Source: a virus
Length of the DNA stretch: 29,577 nucleotides
Strand: one strand, 5' to 3'
Virus record (IMG/VR): IMGVR_UViG_3300025810_000051
Coordinates: 1-29,577 of that record
The notes beneath the pieces are model-generated. The model had not been told where the DNA came from. It worked only from the letters and a program-made list of their open reading frames with translations, and did no database searches. Every line of letters starts with the position of its first letter. Positions within the stretch are counted from its first letter, which is position 1. The position numbers were made by a program, and so were the translations under genes. Below are positions 14,533-21,138 of this stretch, piece by piece.

Positions 14533-14743
14533 AAGAATACCTGATTATTATATAGGAAAGAATTATAAATACGAAGCTAGGAAAGTTGTATCTGATTGGG
14601 AACTTTCTTACAATGTGGGAAACGCAGTAACTTATTTGTTAAGGGCAAATTTTAAGCATAATAGACCTGAAGAATGTATAAAGAAAGCTATTGCACATTT
14701 GGAGTTTGAGTTAGATGATTTAAAACTAAATAAGGGAGAGTAG
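14525..14743 (+). CDS. DUF3310 family protein (72 aa)
   Basis: Matches the DUF3310 pattern of phage early proteins: PDYYIGKNYKYEARKVVSDW, then YNVGNAVTYLLRANFKHN and CIKKAIAHLEFEL. Family members occur as stand-alone proteins or fused to nucleotide-metabolism enzymes in T7-like and other phages; a nucleotide-kinase-related role has been suggested but is not established. It is the last gene of the early operon; its stop codon lies within the left arm of a long hairpin, so mRNA structure may affect its expression or the end of the transcript. Confidence 0.75.
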   Translation: MDKRIPDYYIGKNYKYEARKVVSDWELSYNVGNAVTYLLRANFKHNRPEECIKKAIAHLEFELDDLKLNKGE

Positions 14744-14793
14744 GCATATTGCCACTAATAATATATTAAATGTTTTTTTACTCTCCTTTATTT
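14728..14793 (+). terminator. Long hairpin at the end of the early operon
   Basis: AAATAAGGGAGAGTA (14728-14742) can pair with TACTCTCCTTTATTT (14779-14793) over 15 positions with one G.U pair. The right arm runs into a T tract (14791-14795). The 36-base loop holds a small inner hairpin, GGCATATTGCC (14743-14753), and a run of seven T. Terminator or attenuator is the simplest reading. Confidence 0.6.
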
Positions 14794-14807
14794 TTAAACT
14801 AAATACT

Positions 14808-15041
14808 ATGTTAAAATATCAATGTAATGAATGTGGTAATACTAAGGACTTAGCTAAAGCTACATTAGAAGTAGTGGGTGGTAAAGTTAGAACTCGTGAG
14901 GCACAATGTGAATGTGGAGAATATATGCAGGAGATAGCTAAAGAGTTTGGTGGCTTTCCAAGTATAAGAAGAACAGAACCATCACTAAGTAAAAGAAAAG
15001 ATAGAATGTGGAAAGAAACTAAAGAGAAGTTTACAAGCTAA
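14808..15041 (+). CDS. Zinc-ribbon protein of the phage type (77 aa)
   Basis: Contains Cys6/Cys9 (YQCNECGNTKDLAKATLEVV) and Cys34/Cys36 (AQCECGEYMQ), one zinc ribbon, followed by FGGFPSIRRTEPSLSKRKDRM. This layout is common in small phage proteins of unknown function found near recombination and terminase genes. The last base of its stop codon is the first base of the next gene's ATG, indicating coupled translation with NinB. It is the first gene after the hairpin, so it either opens a new transcription unit or is reached by read-through. Confidence 0.68.
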   Translation: MLKYQCNECGNTKDLAKATLEVVGGKVRTREAQCECGEYMQEIAKEFGGFPSIRRTEPSLSKRKDRMWKETKEKFTS

Positions 15042-15424
15042 TGAAATTTGTAATTCACGATAAAAAAGATAAGATGCAATTAGTAAACTATTTAAAAGAT
15101 ATGGAAAGTCCATATACTGTAGAGGTTAAGAAACACAGAAACACTAGATCAAACGTACAAAACAATTACTATTGGAAATGTATAGTGCAAGTATTAGCTG
15201 AGGAACTTGGTTACTTTAATGATGAAATTCATGATATTTTAAGGGCTAAGTTTCTGAATGAATGGGAAATGATAGAGATAAACAATAACAAAATAGGACT
15301 AAACAAAATAGTAAGTACAACATCTTTAAATACTAAAGAGTTTGAGAATTATACAGAAAAGATTAGAATATGGGCATTGTCTGATCTAGGGATAAGATTA
15401 ATGCTACCAAACGAATACCAATAA
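15041..15424 (+). CDS. ninB: NinB-like recombination protein
   Basis: A 127-residue protein with the NinB pattern: KHRNTRSNVQNNYYWKCIVQ, then ELGYFNDEIHDILRAKFLNE, TTSLNTKEFENYTEKIRIWA and LGIRLMLP near the end. NinB binds DNA and takes part in the lambda Orf/Rap recombination pathway, promoting strand exchange between phage genomes. The NinG-like gene lies 2.5 kb upstream, so the two may work together although separated. Start codon overlap (TAATG) couples it to the zinc-ribbon gene. It is followed by the first copy of the conserved late 11-mer. Confidence 0.75.
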   Translation: MKFVIHDKKDKMQLVNYLKDMESPYTVEVKKHRNTRSNVQNNYYWKCIVQVLAEELGYFNDEIHDILRAKFLNEWEMIEINNNKIGLNKIVSTTSLNTKEFENYTEKIRIWALSDLGIRLMLPNEYQ

Positions 15425-15425
15425 T

Positions 15426-15443
15426 TTCTATTATATAATAGAA
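15426..15443 (+). promoter_or_regulatory. Late-gap 11-mer, copy 1, within an 18-bp palindrome
   Basis: TTCTATTATATAATAGAA is a perfect palindrome and contains the 11-mer TCTATTATATA at 15427-15437. It lies in the 43-base gap before the small terminase gene, 24 bases upstream of its ATG. It could be a late-promoter element, an operator or a terminase recognition site. Confidence 0.55.
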
Positions 15444-15467
15444 TTGATTAATCAATTTATTTCAATT

Positions 15468-15737
15468 ATGGACAAGAGAATAAACAATGGTGGTAAAAGA
15501 GAGGGTGCAGGGCGTAAAAGCAAGTCAGAAGAACAAAAGTTAATAGAGAACTTAACACCTATGAACCCTGATGCTTTAAAGTCATTAGAGATAGGTTTAA
15601 AGAATAAAGAACAATGGGCAGTAAAGTTATTCTTTGAATACTTTTATGGTAAACCACAACAAAGAGTTGATGTAACGAGTAATAGCGAAACATTAAACAT
15701 ACCAATAATAAACTTCGTTGAATCCGAAACTGAATAA
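15468..15737 (+). CDS. terS: Terminase small subunit
   Basis: The frame is open from a TTG at 15444, but ATG at 15468 after TTTCAATT is the likely start (89 residues). It begins with the GGKREGAGRKSKS motif typical of small terminase N termini in many phages, followed by helical segments and WAVKLFFEYFYGKPQQRVDV, the usual C-terminal helix-GKP block. The small subunit binds the packaging site and stimulates the large subunit. It overlaps the large terminase by 20 bases, supporting the pair. The palindromic element upstream may be a regulatory or packaging site. Confidence 0.82.
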   Translation: MDKRINNGGKREGAGRKSKSEEQKLIENLTPMNPDALKSLEIGLKNKEQWAVKLFFEYFYGKPQQRVDVTSNSETLNIPIINFVESETE

Positions 15738-16926
15738 AAAGTATAGTGCATTATTTTCTTCTGACTGTAGGTATTATATAATTACAGGTGGGCGAGGATC
15801 AGGTAAGTCCTATGCAGTTACAGTATTCTTAACACTACTTACTATGTCGCAAGGTGTAAGAGTATTGTTTACAAGATATACTATGGTTTCTGCTCACTTA
15901 TCTATTATACCTGAGTTTTTAGAAAAGATAGGTATATTAGGTTTAGATACAATCTTTAGTATAAACAAATCAGAAGTAGTCAATACATCTACAAAGAGTG
16001 ATATACTATTTAGAGGTATTAAGACATCATCAGGTAATCAAACTGCTTCTCTTAAATCTTTACAAGGTATTAACTGTTGGGTACTTGATGAAGCTGAAGA
16101 ACTTATTGATGAGAATATATTTGACACTATAGACCTTAGTATTAGAGAAAAGAAAGTACAAAATAGAATCATCTTAGTATTAAACCCTGTAACTAAAGAA
16201 CATTGGATATATAAACGATTCTTTGAGGAGAGAGGCGTTTTAAGTGGATTTAACGGCATTAAAGACAATGTGTGCTATATACACTCCACATACTTAGATA
16301 ATAAAGCTAACCTATCTAAAAGTTTCTTAGAAAGGATTTATAGAATTAAAAGCACTAATATTAAGAAGTATCAACACAAAATCTTAGGGGGTTGGTTAGA
16401 TAAAGCAGAAGGGGTTGTATTTGAGAATTGGACAATAGGAGAATTTAATCCTGACAACTTACAGACATCTTGTGGTATGGACTTTGGGTTTTCTGTTGAT
16501 CCTGATTCACTAACAGAAGTAGCTATAGACAAAAAGAAAATGAAGATATATCTTAGAGAGCATATATATCGTAATGGTTTAAAATCTCACGAGTTAGCTA
16601 AGATAATATTAGAGAAAGTAGAAAACAAGCTAATTATAGCAGATAGTGCAGAACCAAGATTAATAGAAGATTTAAGACACTTAGGAGTAAACATAAAACC
16701 TGTAAAGAAAGGAACTATAGAAAGTGGTGTAACTCGTATGCAAGATTATCAGTTAGTAGTTACTTCTGAATCAACAAACATAATCAAAGAGTTAAACAAT
16801 TATGTCTATGCAGACAAAGGTAGTAAGCTATATGTAGATAGTTATAATCACGCAATAGATGGTATTAGGTATAACGTAATATATCACTTAGACAATCCTA
16901 ATGCAGGTAGGTATTTCGTACAATAA
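15718..16926 (+). CDS. terL: Terminase large subunit (PBSX-type)
   Basis: A 402-residue DNA-packaging motor. The ATPase part has Walker A GGRGSGKS (24-31) and Walker B VLDEAEE (122-128). The nuclease part has Asp255 (GMDFGFSVDPDSL), Asp309 (IIADSAEP) and Asp381 (YNHAIDGIRY), the expected RNase H-like triad. Length and motifs match the PBSX-like terminase family. No in-frame ATG exists before Walker A, so the start is probably the TTG at 15718, inside terS, with coupled translation. A hairpin follows the stop, and a 108-base gap carries the second copy of the late 11-mer. Confidence 0.93.
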   Translation: MNPKLNKKYSALFSSDCRYYIITGGRGSGKSYAVTVFLTLLTMSQGVRVLFTRYTMVSAHLSIIPEFLEKIGILGLDTIFSINKSEVVNTSTKSDILFRGIKTSSGNQTASLKSLQGINCWVLDEAEELIDENIFDTIDLSIREKKVQNRIILVLNPVTKEHWIYKRFFEERGVLSGFNGIKDNVCYIHSTYLDNKANLSKSFLERIYRIKSTNIKKYQHKILGGWLDKAEGVVFENWTIGEFNPDNLQTSCGMDFGFSVDPDSLTEVAIDKKKMKIYLREHIYRNGLKSHELAKIILEKVENKLIIADSAEPRLIEDLRHLGVNIKPVKKGTIESGVTRMQDYQLVVTSESTNIIKELNNYVYADKGSKLYVDSYNHAIDGIRYNVIYHLDNPNAGRYFVQ

Positions 16927-16928
16927 GA

Positions 16929-16958
16929 AAAGGTGCAACTCCGAAGAATTACACCTTT
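16929..16958 (+). terminator. Hairpin after the terminase gene
   Basis: AAAGGTGCAA (16929-16938) pairs with TTACACCTTT (16949-16958) with one C/A mismatch and a 10-base loop. There is no T tract directly after it, so it may be a weak terminator, an mRNA-stability or a processing hairpin. Confidence 0.45.
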
Positions 16959-17021
16959 GAAAAACAAAAACTTTTTGAAAACTCGGCAAACATAACGATT
17001 TTAAACTAAATAACAAATAAT

Positions 17022-17032
17022 TCTATTATATA
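17022..17032 (+). promoter_or_regulatory. Late-gap 11-mer, copy 2
   Basis: TCTATTATATA, exact copy, ending 2 bases before the ATG of the tail chaperone gene. Taken as a -10 element (TATTAT at 17024-17029), transcription would begin at or next to the ATG, giving a leaderless mRNA. Confidence 0.55.
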
Positions 17033-17034
17033 TT

Positions 17035-17679
17035 ATGCAAGTAAACATTAAGAAGGATGGTAAGAAAAATACTTACAATCTAATTAAGAGTTGGGATGAT
17101 GTAACACTTGAAAAATGGGCTAAACTTATTGATGGTAATAATAAGTCAAAACCTAAAGAAGCATTAGATACGATAACTATGTTATCAGATATACCGAGAA
17201 AACTTGTAAAAGAGTTAAGTATAAATGATGTATCTAATATTTTAAACAGGATAGCTGAGTTGCAAAACAAAGCTAAGGGTAGGTTAAAGAAGATAGTTAA
17301 GGTAGATGATGTAGAGTATGGGTTTCATCCTGATCTGTCTGAGATAACACTCGGAGAGTATGCAGACATAGAAACATACATACAAGCAGGAATAGAAAAC
17401 AACCTTGCTAAGATGATGGCAGTTCTTTATAGACCAATAGTTGAGAAGAATGGTAAACACTATACTATAAAGAGATATGATGGTAGTGAGGTTAGGATGA
17501 GGGCAGAGAAGTTTAAGAAGATGAAAGCAATAGATGTAAATAGTTGCTTGGTTTTTTTTTGGACTTTAGGCAACGAACTATCAACGATTTTGCCGTTGTA
17601 TTTGATGGAACGGATGAAGGAAATGAAACAGTCAGTACAGATGAAAAGTTCGCAAAGAAGTGGGGATGGTTTGGAGTAA
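17035..17679 (+). CDS. Tail assembly chaperone, short (pre-frameshift) form
   Basis: A 214-residue protein: N-terminal SWDDVTLEKWAKLIDGN typical of Bacteroidota-phage tail chaperones, a helical core, a beta part (YGFHPDLSEITLGEYADIET) and LYRPIVEKNGKHYTI. Around residue 173 the codons are GTT TTT TTT TGG within a nine-T run, where ribosomes can slip. Reading on in frame gives WTLGNELSTILPLYL and a Met/Lys/Ser-rich end. As lambda gpG, the short form would coat the tape measure during tail assembly. The ATG is 2 bases downstream of the late 11-mer. Function rests on position, motif pattern and the frameshift arrangement. Confidence 0.7.
   Translation: MQVNIKKDGKKNTYNLIKSWDDVTLEKWAKLIDGNNKSKPKEALDTITMLSDIPRKLVKELSINDVSNILNRIAELQNKAKGRLKKIVKVDDVEYGFHPDLSEITLGEYADIETYIQAGIENNLAKMMAVLYRPIVEKNGKHYTIKRYDGSEVRMRAEKFKKMKAIDVNSCLVFFWTLGNELSTILPLYLMERMKEMKQSVQMKSSQRSGDGLE
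17552..17560 (+). other. Slippery run of nine T: probable -1 ribosomal frameshift site
   Basis: Contains T TTT TTT in the zero frame (17553-17559). Slipping back one base makes the next codon 17559-17561 and opens a frame that continues to 17804. Tandem Phe tRNAs can re-pair perfectly. A sequencing under-call of one T would also fuse the frames. Confidence 0.65.
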
Positions 17680-17804
17680 TGTATAGATTGACAAATGGAG
17701 ATATAAGTAAATTAGGTGCTATAACAAATATGAACTTATATGAATGTTTAACTTGGCTAACTTATGAAGTTGATTTAAACGAAACAAAAAAAGTTAAGAG
17801 ATGA
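17559..17804 (+). CDS. Tail assembly chaperone, -1 frameshift extension
   Basis: Continues the chaperone after a -1 slip, adding 81 residues (fusion about 256). The sequence after the T run includes FAKKWGWFGVMYRLTNGDIS and LYECLTWLTYEVD, the pattern of the C-terminal half of tail chaperones in Bacteroidota phages. The frame has no ATG near its 5' end (only TTG at 17544), which favours frameshifting over independent initiation. An internal ATG at 17679 overlaps the zero-frame stop as TAATG and could give a 41-residue product by re-initiation, a competing reading. In lambda the equivalent G-T fusion bridges tail tube and tape measure. It overlaps the next gene by 4 bases. Confidence 0.68.
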   Translation: MDFRQRTINDFAVVFDGTDEGNETVSTDEKFAKKWGWFGVMYRLTNGDISKLGAITNMNLYECLTWLTYEVDLNETKKVKR

Positions 17805-18295
17805 CACACTTTAAGAATTATAACAATACAATAGATACTCTAAAGCAGTTAGGAGATAATCAGTATCAAATTAAAACTGTAACAACAGGAGATATATTTG
17901 AAATTGACTTAGAGAAGAATACTCTATATCCATTAATGCACATCAATCCTGTAAACGCAGTAGCACAAAATAATCAAATGACTTTAAACTTTCAGATATT
18001 TATTATGGACTTAGTATTTCCTGATCAATCAAATGAACAAGAAGTATTATCAGATTGTTTAAGTATTTGTAATGACTTGATAGGCACACTAAAGAACGGA
18101 GAGAGTTTATATTTGTCTAATGCAAGTCAAGGAGAAAGTCCTGCATACTTTACAGAAGGAGATATAACAATAGAGCCGTTTACAGAACGATTTGATAACT
18201 CAGTAAGTGGATGGGTGTTTACATTACCAATAATAATAGAGAATGATTACAACACTTGTATAGCACCACAAGCTACAACTTATGCAGGTAAATAA
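17801..18295 (+). CDS. Tail/neck structural protein of unknown function (164 aa)
   Basis: A 164-residue mixed alpha/beta protein that starts with THFKNYNNTIDTLKQLGDNQ and ends with SGWVFTLPIIIENDYNTCIA. The acidic, soluble character and the place between tail chaperone and other neck/tail genes suggest a tail terminator or neck protein. The final WVFTLPIIIEN strand is a feature of small neck proteins in Bacteroidota phages as I recall them; no catalytic motif is present. It overlaps the chaperone frame by 4 bases (ATGA) and its stop overlaps a possible microprotein start. Confidence 0.6.
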   Translation: MTHFKNYNNTIDTLKQLGDNQYQIKTVTTGDIFEIDLEKNTLYPLMHINPVNAVAQNNQMTLNFQIFIMDLVFPDQSNEQEVLSDCLSICNDLIGTLKNGESLYLSNASQGESPAYFTEGDITIEPFTERFDNSVSGWVFTLPIIIENDYNTCIAPQATTYAGK

Positions 18296-18363
18296 TGTTT
18301 AAAATAAAAATAGGAAAATTAACAATACAATTAATACCACCGAAGATTACTTATGAACTATGA
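18295..18363 (+). CDS. Possible microprotein (22 aa), uncertain
   Basis: The ATG overlaps the upstream stop as TAATG, and the ORF (MFKIKIGKLTIQLIPPKITY...) fills an otherwise empty 57-base gap in a region where genes abut. It ends 11 bases inside the next gene. It has a beta-strand-like composition with a PP turn. Such a short ORF may arise by chance; the gap-filling and overlap pattern are the only support. Confidence 0.35.
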   Translation: MFKIKIGKLTIQLIPPKITYEL

Positions 18364-18703
18364 AGATATATTAGAGAAGCTAGAAGAAATTAGTATAGGA
18401 CTAGAAAGCTATAACGACTATCCTGATTCAGCTAGTAACAACGCAAAGAGAGCAATAGAATACAAAGAAAAAAACGGAAGTGATTGTGGTACTAGAGTAG
18501 GATGGACTAGAGCAGGACAACTAGCAAGAAAAGAAAATATTAGTAGAGATACTATAGCAAGGATGGCTTCATTTAAAAGACATCAACAAAATAAAGATGT
18601 ACCTTATAGCGAAGGGTGTGGGGGTATAATGTGGGATGCTTGGGGTGGTACTTCAGGAATAGAATGGGCAATAAATAAATTAAAACAAATAGATAATAAA
18701 TAA
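18353..18703 (+). CDS. Small phage protein with head-associated-type motif (116 aa)
   Basis: Residues about 27-100 carry SASNNAKRAIEYKEKNG, TRVGWTRAGQLARKENIS, DTIARMASFKRH and CGGIMWDAWGGTSGIEWA. This arrangement is known to me from phage proteins where it occurs alone or attached to head-maturation or portal proteins; its function is not established. A similar short motif, KEDIARMS, occurs in the C-terminal extension of this phage's portal. The gene lies between tail genes, not beside head genes, which is unusual. The N-terminal 25 residues are acidic and helical. Confidence 0.6.
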   Translation: MNYEDILEKLEEISIGLESYNDYPDSASNNAKRAIEYKEKNGSDCGTRVGWTRAGQLARKENISRDTIARMASFKRHQQNKDVPYSEGCGGIMWDAWGGTSGIEWAINKLKQIDNK

Positions 18704-18705
18704 TT

Positions 18706-19149
18706 ATGGCAGATTTAACGACAACAGTAACAGAGAATGTTACAATTAATGGAAGTGTTAGGGGAAGCACAAATACAGTAACTACAACAGGTATAAACAA
18801 CGTTTATGAGAGAGTAGTAACGTGTACGACTTCACAAACTACACACATAGCAGCTTTTGATACTAACTCTTATGGTTCAGCAGTACAGATAGACAAAGAA
18901 GATGTTAGATATATTAGAGTAACTAACTTAGATTCTACGAACTCATTAGAACTAGCAGTAGTAGGTGCAGCTACATTATACCAAGTATTACTTAAGGCAG
19001 GACAATCACATATCTTATGTGCAGCAGAAGATGTAATGTTAGCAGAAGCAGATACATCTCCTAGCTTTGGTACTATGGCAGATTTAACTAGCTTACAGGT
19101 TAATCCTGCTGCTACTTTAGATGTAGAAATATTTGTTGCTAGTGTGTAA
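18706..19149 (+). CDS. Small beta-rich structural protein (147 aa)
   Basis: A Thr/Ser/Val-rich protein starting MADLTTTVTENVTINGSVRG, with RYIRVTNLDSTNSLELAVVG and a C-terminal ATLDVEIFVASV. The composition and position suggest a beta-sandwich virion protein, such as tail decoration or baseplate component. No catalytic motif. It starts 2 bases after the previous stop and its final base overlaps the next ATG. Confidence 0.6.
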   Translation: MADLTTTVTENVTINGSVRGSTNTVTTTGINNVYERVVTCTTSQTTHIAAFDTNSYGSAVQIDKEDVRYIRVTNLDSTNSLELAVVGAATLYQVLLKAGQSHILCAAEDVMLAEADTSPSFGTMADLTSLQVNPAATLDVEIFVASV

Positions 19150-19682
19150 TGGAAGCATTGGAACGATACTTAAATAGTTTTGGTAAGTATGTAGTAAAAC
19201 AATCTAGGGCTAACCTAACAAGGAAGAAAAAGAATGTTAGTAAAGAATTGTATAACTCCTTAGAATTTAAAGTTGTAAAAACTACCGAAGGTTTTAGTGT
19301 ACAGTTCTTAATGGCAGATTACGGAACTTTTATAGACAAAGGAGTATCAGGTACTAAAAAAATAAATGAGTACACTACTTATGATGGTAGGAGAGTTGAA
19401 AGTCCATATAAATACAGGAATTTCGGACCTCCTATAGATATAATATCTAAATGGATTAGAATGAGAGGTATAGCACCTAAAGGTTTAGGAAAAGCAAGGT
19501 CTAAAAAAACAGGACAATTTATTTCTCCTTTTGCATATTTAGTAAGTAGAAAAATAAAAAGAGATGGAATAAAAGGTATTAGTTTTTTTCAAAGGTCATT
19601 ACAACTAGGATTAAAAGATTTTTACGAACAAGTAGGCAAAGCAATAAAAGTAGATATACTAAATAATTTAAGACAAATATAA
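19149..19682 (+). CDS. HK97 gp10-like neck/tail-completion protein
   Basis: A 177-residue basic protein with the gp10-like pattern: N-terminal helix (YLNSFGKYVVKQSRANLTRK), LYNSLEFKVVKTTEGFSVQF, then DYGTFIDKGVSGTKK, and a C-terminal SPFAYLVSRKIKRDGIKG followed by a helix. Proteins of this type join the head connector to the tail tube in siphoviruses. It is directly coupled to its upstream gene and 1 base from the next, a large tail protein. Assignment is by motif order and context. Confidence 0.68.
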   Translation: MEALERYLNSFGKYVVKQSRANLTRKKKNVSKELYNSLEFKVVKTTEGFSVQFLMADYGTFIDKGVSGTKKINEYTTYDGRRVESPYKYRNFGPPIDIISKWIRMRGIAPKGLGKARSKKTGQFISPFAYLVSRKIKRDGIKGISFFQRSLQLGLKDFYEQVGKAIKVDILNNLRQI

Positions 19683-19683
19683 A

Positions 19684-21138
19684 ATGGCATTAACAATAGA
19701 ACAAAAACCATTATACAAAACTTTAGCAGTAGGTCAAGATATAATATTTACTTTATCAGATCAAAATGTTATAATAAATAATTACCAACCTAAATATACG
19801 GCAGATGTTTATGTAAACGAAAAAATATCTGATTTATCATTAATAACATCTAAGATAGCTTCTTTAAAAGTAACTCCTAACAATGCAGGTGTAGGTATAT
19901 TTTCTTTAAATCCTATTTTAGAAAGCTATGTAAATACACAACACGAAGGCACTAATTTTGATAATAGGATATTTAGTTCTTATAAGACAGTAGGTTATAC
20001 AGACACTACACCACATCCTATTCACTTAATTGATAAATATTCTAATAATGAAAATGTAGCAATTTACTTTAGAGTTGTATTTAATATGGAATATTATACA
20101 GATGCTGCATTAACTATATTTAGTACGGCTAAAAAAGTAATAACAGAAAACTATTTAGTATATAACGGAGTATTACAATCTGATGACATTATAAATCAAT
20201 CAGGTGCAGATTATGGTTTTAATTTAAATTCTACTGATTTAGTATTTAATGATGATGGTAGTACACTTGGTAAGTTTTTAAGTAATGCACCTATAACACA
20301 AGAAGCAAGATTAAATGATTATGGTACACTATCATTTTTTAACTTTTTAAATATATCTGAGAATAGCTTTCAAGTAGGTACAGACAATGCAGTTATAAAT
20401 ATGGTACAATTTATCCGTATCAAATTATATGATAGAGCAGGTGTACAACAAGGAAGTACAATACAAGTAAATACTACTATAGCAAATGGTAGTTTTAATA
20501 ATAATAACGAATTTTCTAATACTAGAGTTATGTTCTTTGGTGCTTTCCCTGCTAACTTAGATGGATGGTCTACAGATTGGGATACACATAAAGGAAACAC
20601 ATCTTACTATACAGTACAAGCATTTGATGATCAAGAAGTAGCTATAAGTCAGATATATACAATAAACATTATATCAGATGACTGTAAAGGTTTTGAAAGT
20701 ATTAGATTAACTTGGTTAAACCCTTACGGAACTTGGGATTACTATACATTTACTAAAAAGTCAGTTAGACAATTAGCTACTAATAGAACATCATACACAC
20801 AATTAGGTGGTACTTGGAATAAGAGTACGTTTAGAATAGATGGATATAAAGGTGGACAGAAAAACTTTAGAGTAAACACTAAAGAATTAATCCGTATAAA
20901 TACTGACTACTTATTAGATGCAGATGCTATATGGTTTGAGGACTTAATCAATAGTCCTGAAGTATATATACTAAATGGCTACTCTAGTTCTGATACTTAT
21001 GGTATGGTAAATAAATATGTAGAACCTGTAAGAGTAACTACATCAAGCTATACAAGAAAAAGCAAAGCAAACGACAAGCTAATACAATATACATTTGAGT
21101 TAGAAAAAACTAAAGTTAAAAGAACACAAAAAATATAA
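19684..21138 (+). CDS. Tail / baseplate structural protein (484 aa)
   Basis: A 484-residue beta-rich virion protein. The most conserved-looking block is in the C-terminal half: IRLTWLNPYGTWDYYTFTKK, then YTQLGGTWNKSTFRIDGYKG, followed by ELIRINTDYLLDADAIWFED and SPEVYILNG. I recognise this from large tail proteins of Bacteroidota phages located just before the hub protein; no precise function is established. No enzymatic motif, signal peptide or membrane segment is visible. Its stop overlaps the start of the next gene. Confidence 0.65.
   Translation: MALTIEQKPLYKTLAVGQDIIFTLSDQNVIINNYQPKYTADVYVNEKISDLSLITSKIASLKVTPNNAGVGIFSLNPILESYVNTQHEGTNFDNRIFSSYKTVGYTDTTPHPIHLIDKYSNNENVAIYFRVVFNMEYYTDAALTIFSTAKKVITENYLVYNGVLQSDDIINQSGADYGFNLNSTDLVFNDDGSTLGKFLSNAPITQEARLNDYGTLSFFNFLNISENSFQVGTDNAVINMVQFIRIKLYDRAGVQQGSTIQVNTTIANGSFNNNNEFSNTRVMFFGAFPANLDGWSTDWDTHKGNTSYYTVQAFDDQEVAISQIYTINIISDDCKGFESIRLTWLNPYGTWDYYTFTKKSVRQLATNRTSYTQLGGTWNKSTFRIDGYKGGQKNFRVNTKELIRINTDYLLDADAIWFEDLINSPEVYILNGYSSSDTYGMVNKYVEPVRVTTSSYTRKSKANDKLIQYTFELEKTKVKRTQKI

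Noticed and set aside
17544-17558. Independent TTG start for the downstream chaperone frame
   Set aside because: The TTG lies only a few codons upstream of the T run with no A-rich leader; frameshifting from the upstream frame explains the arrangement better.
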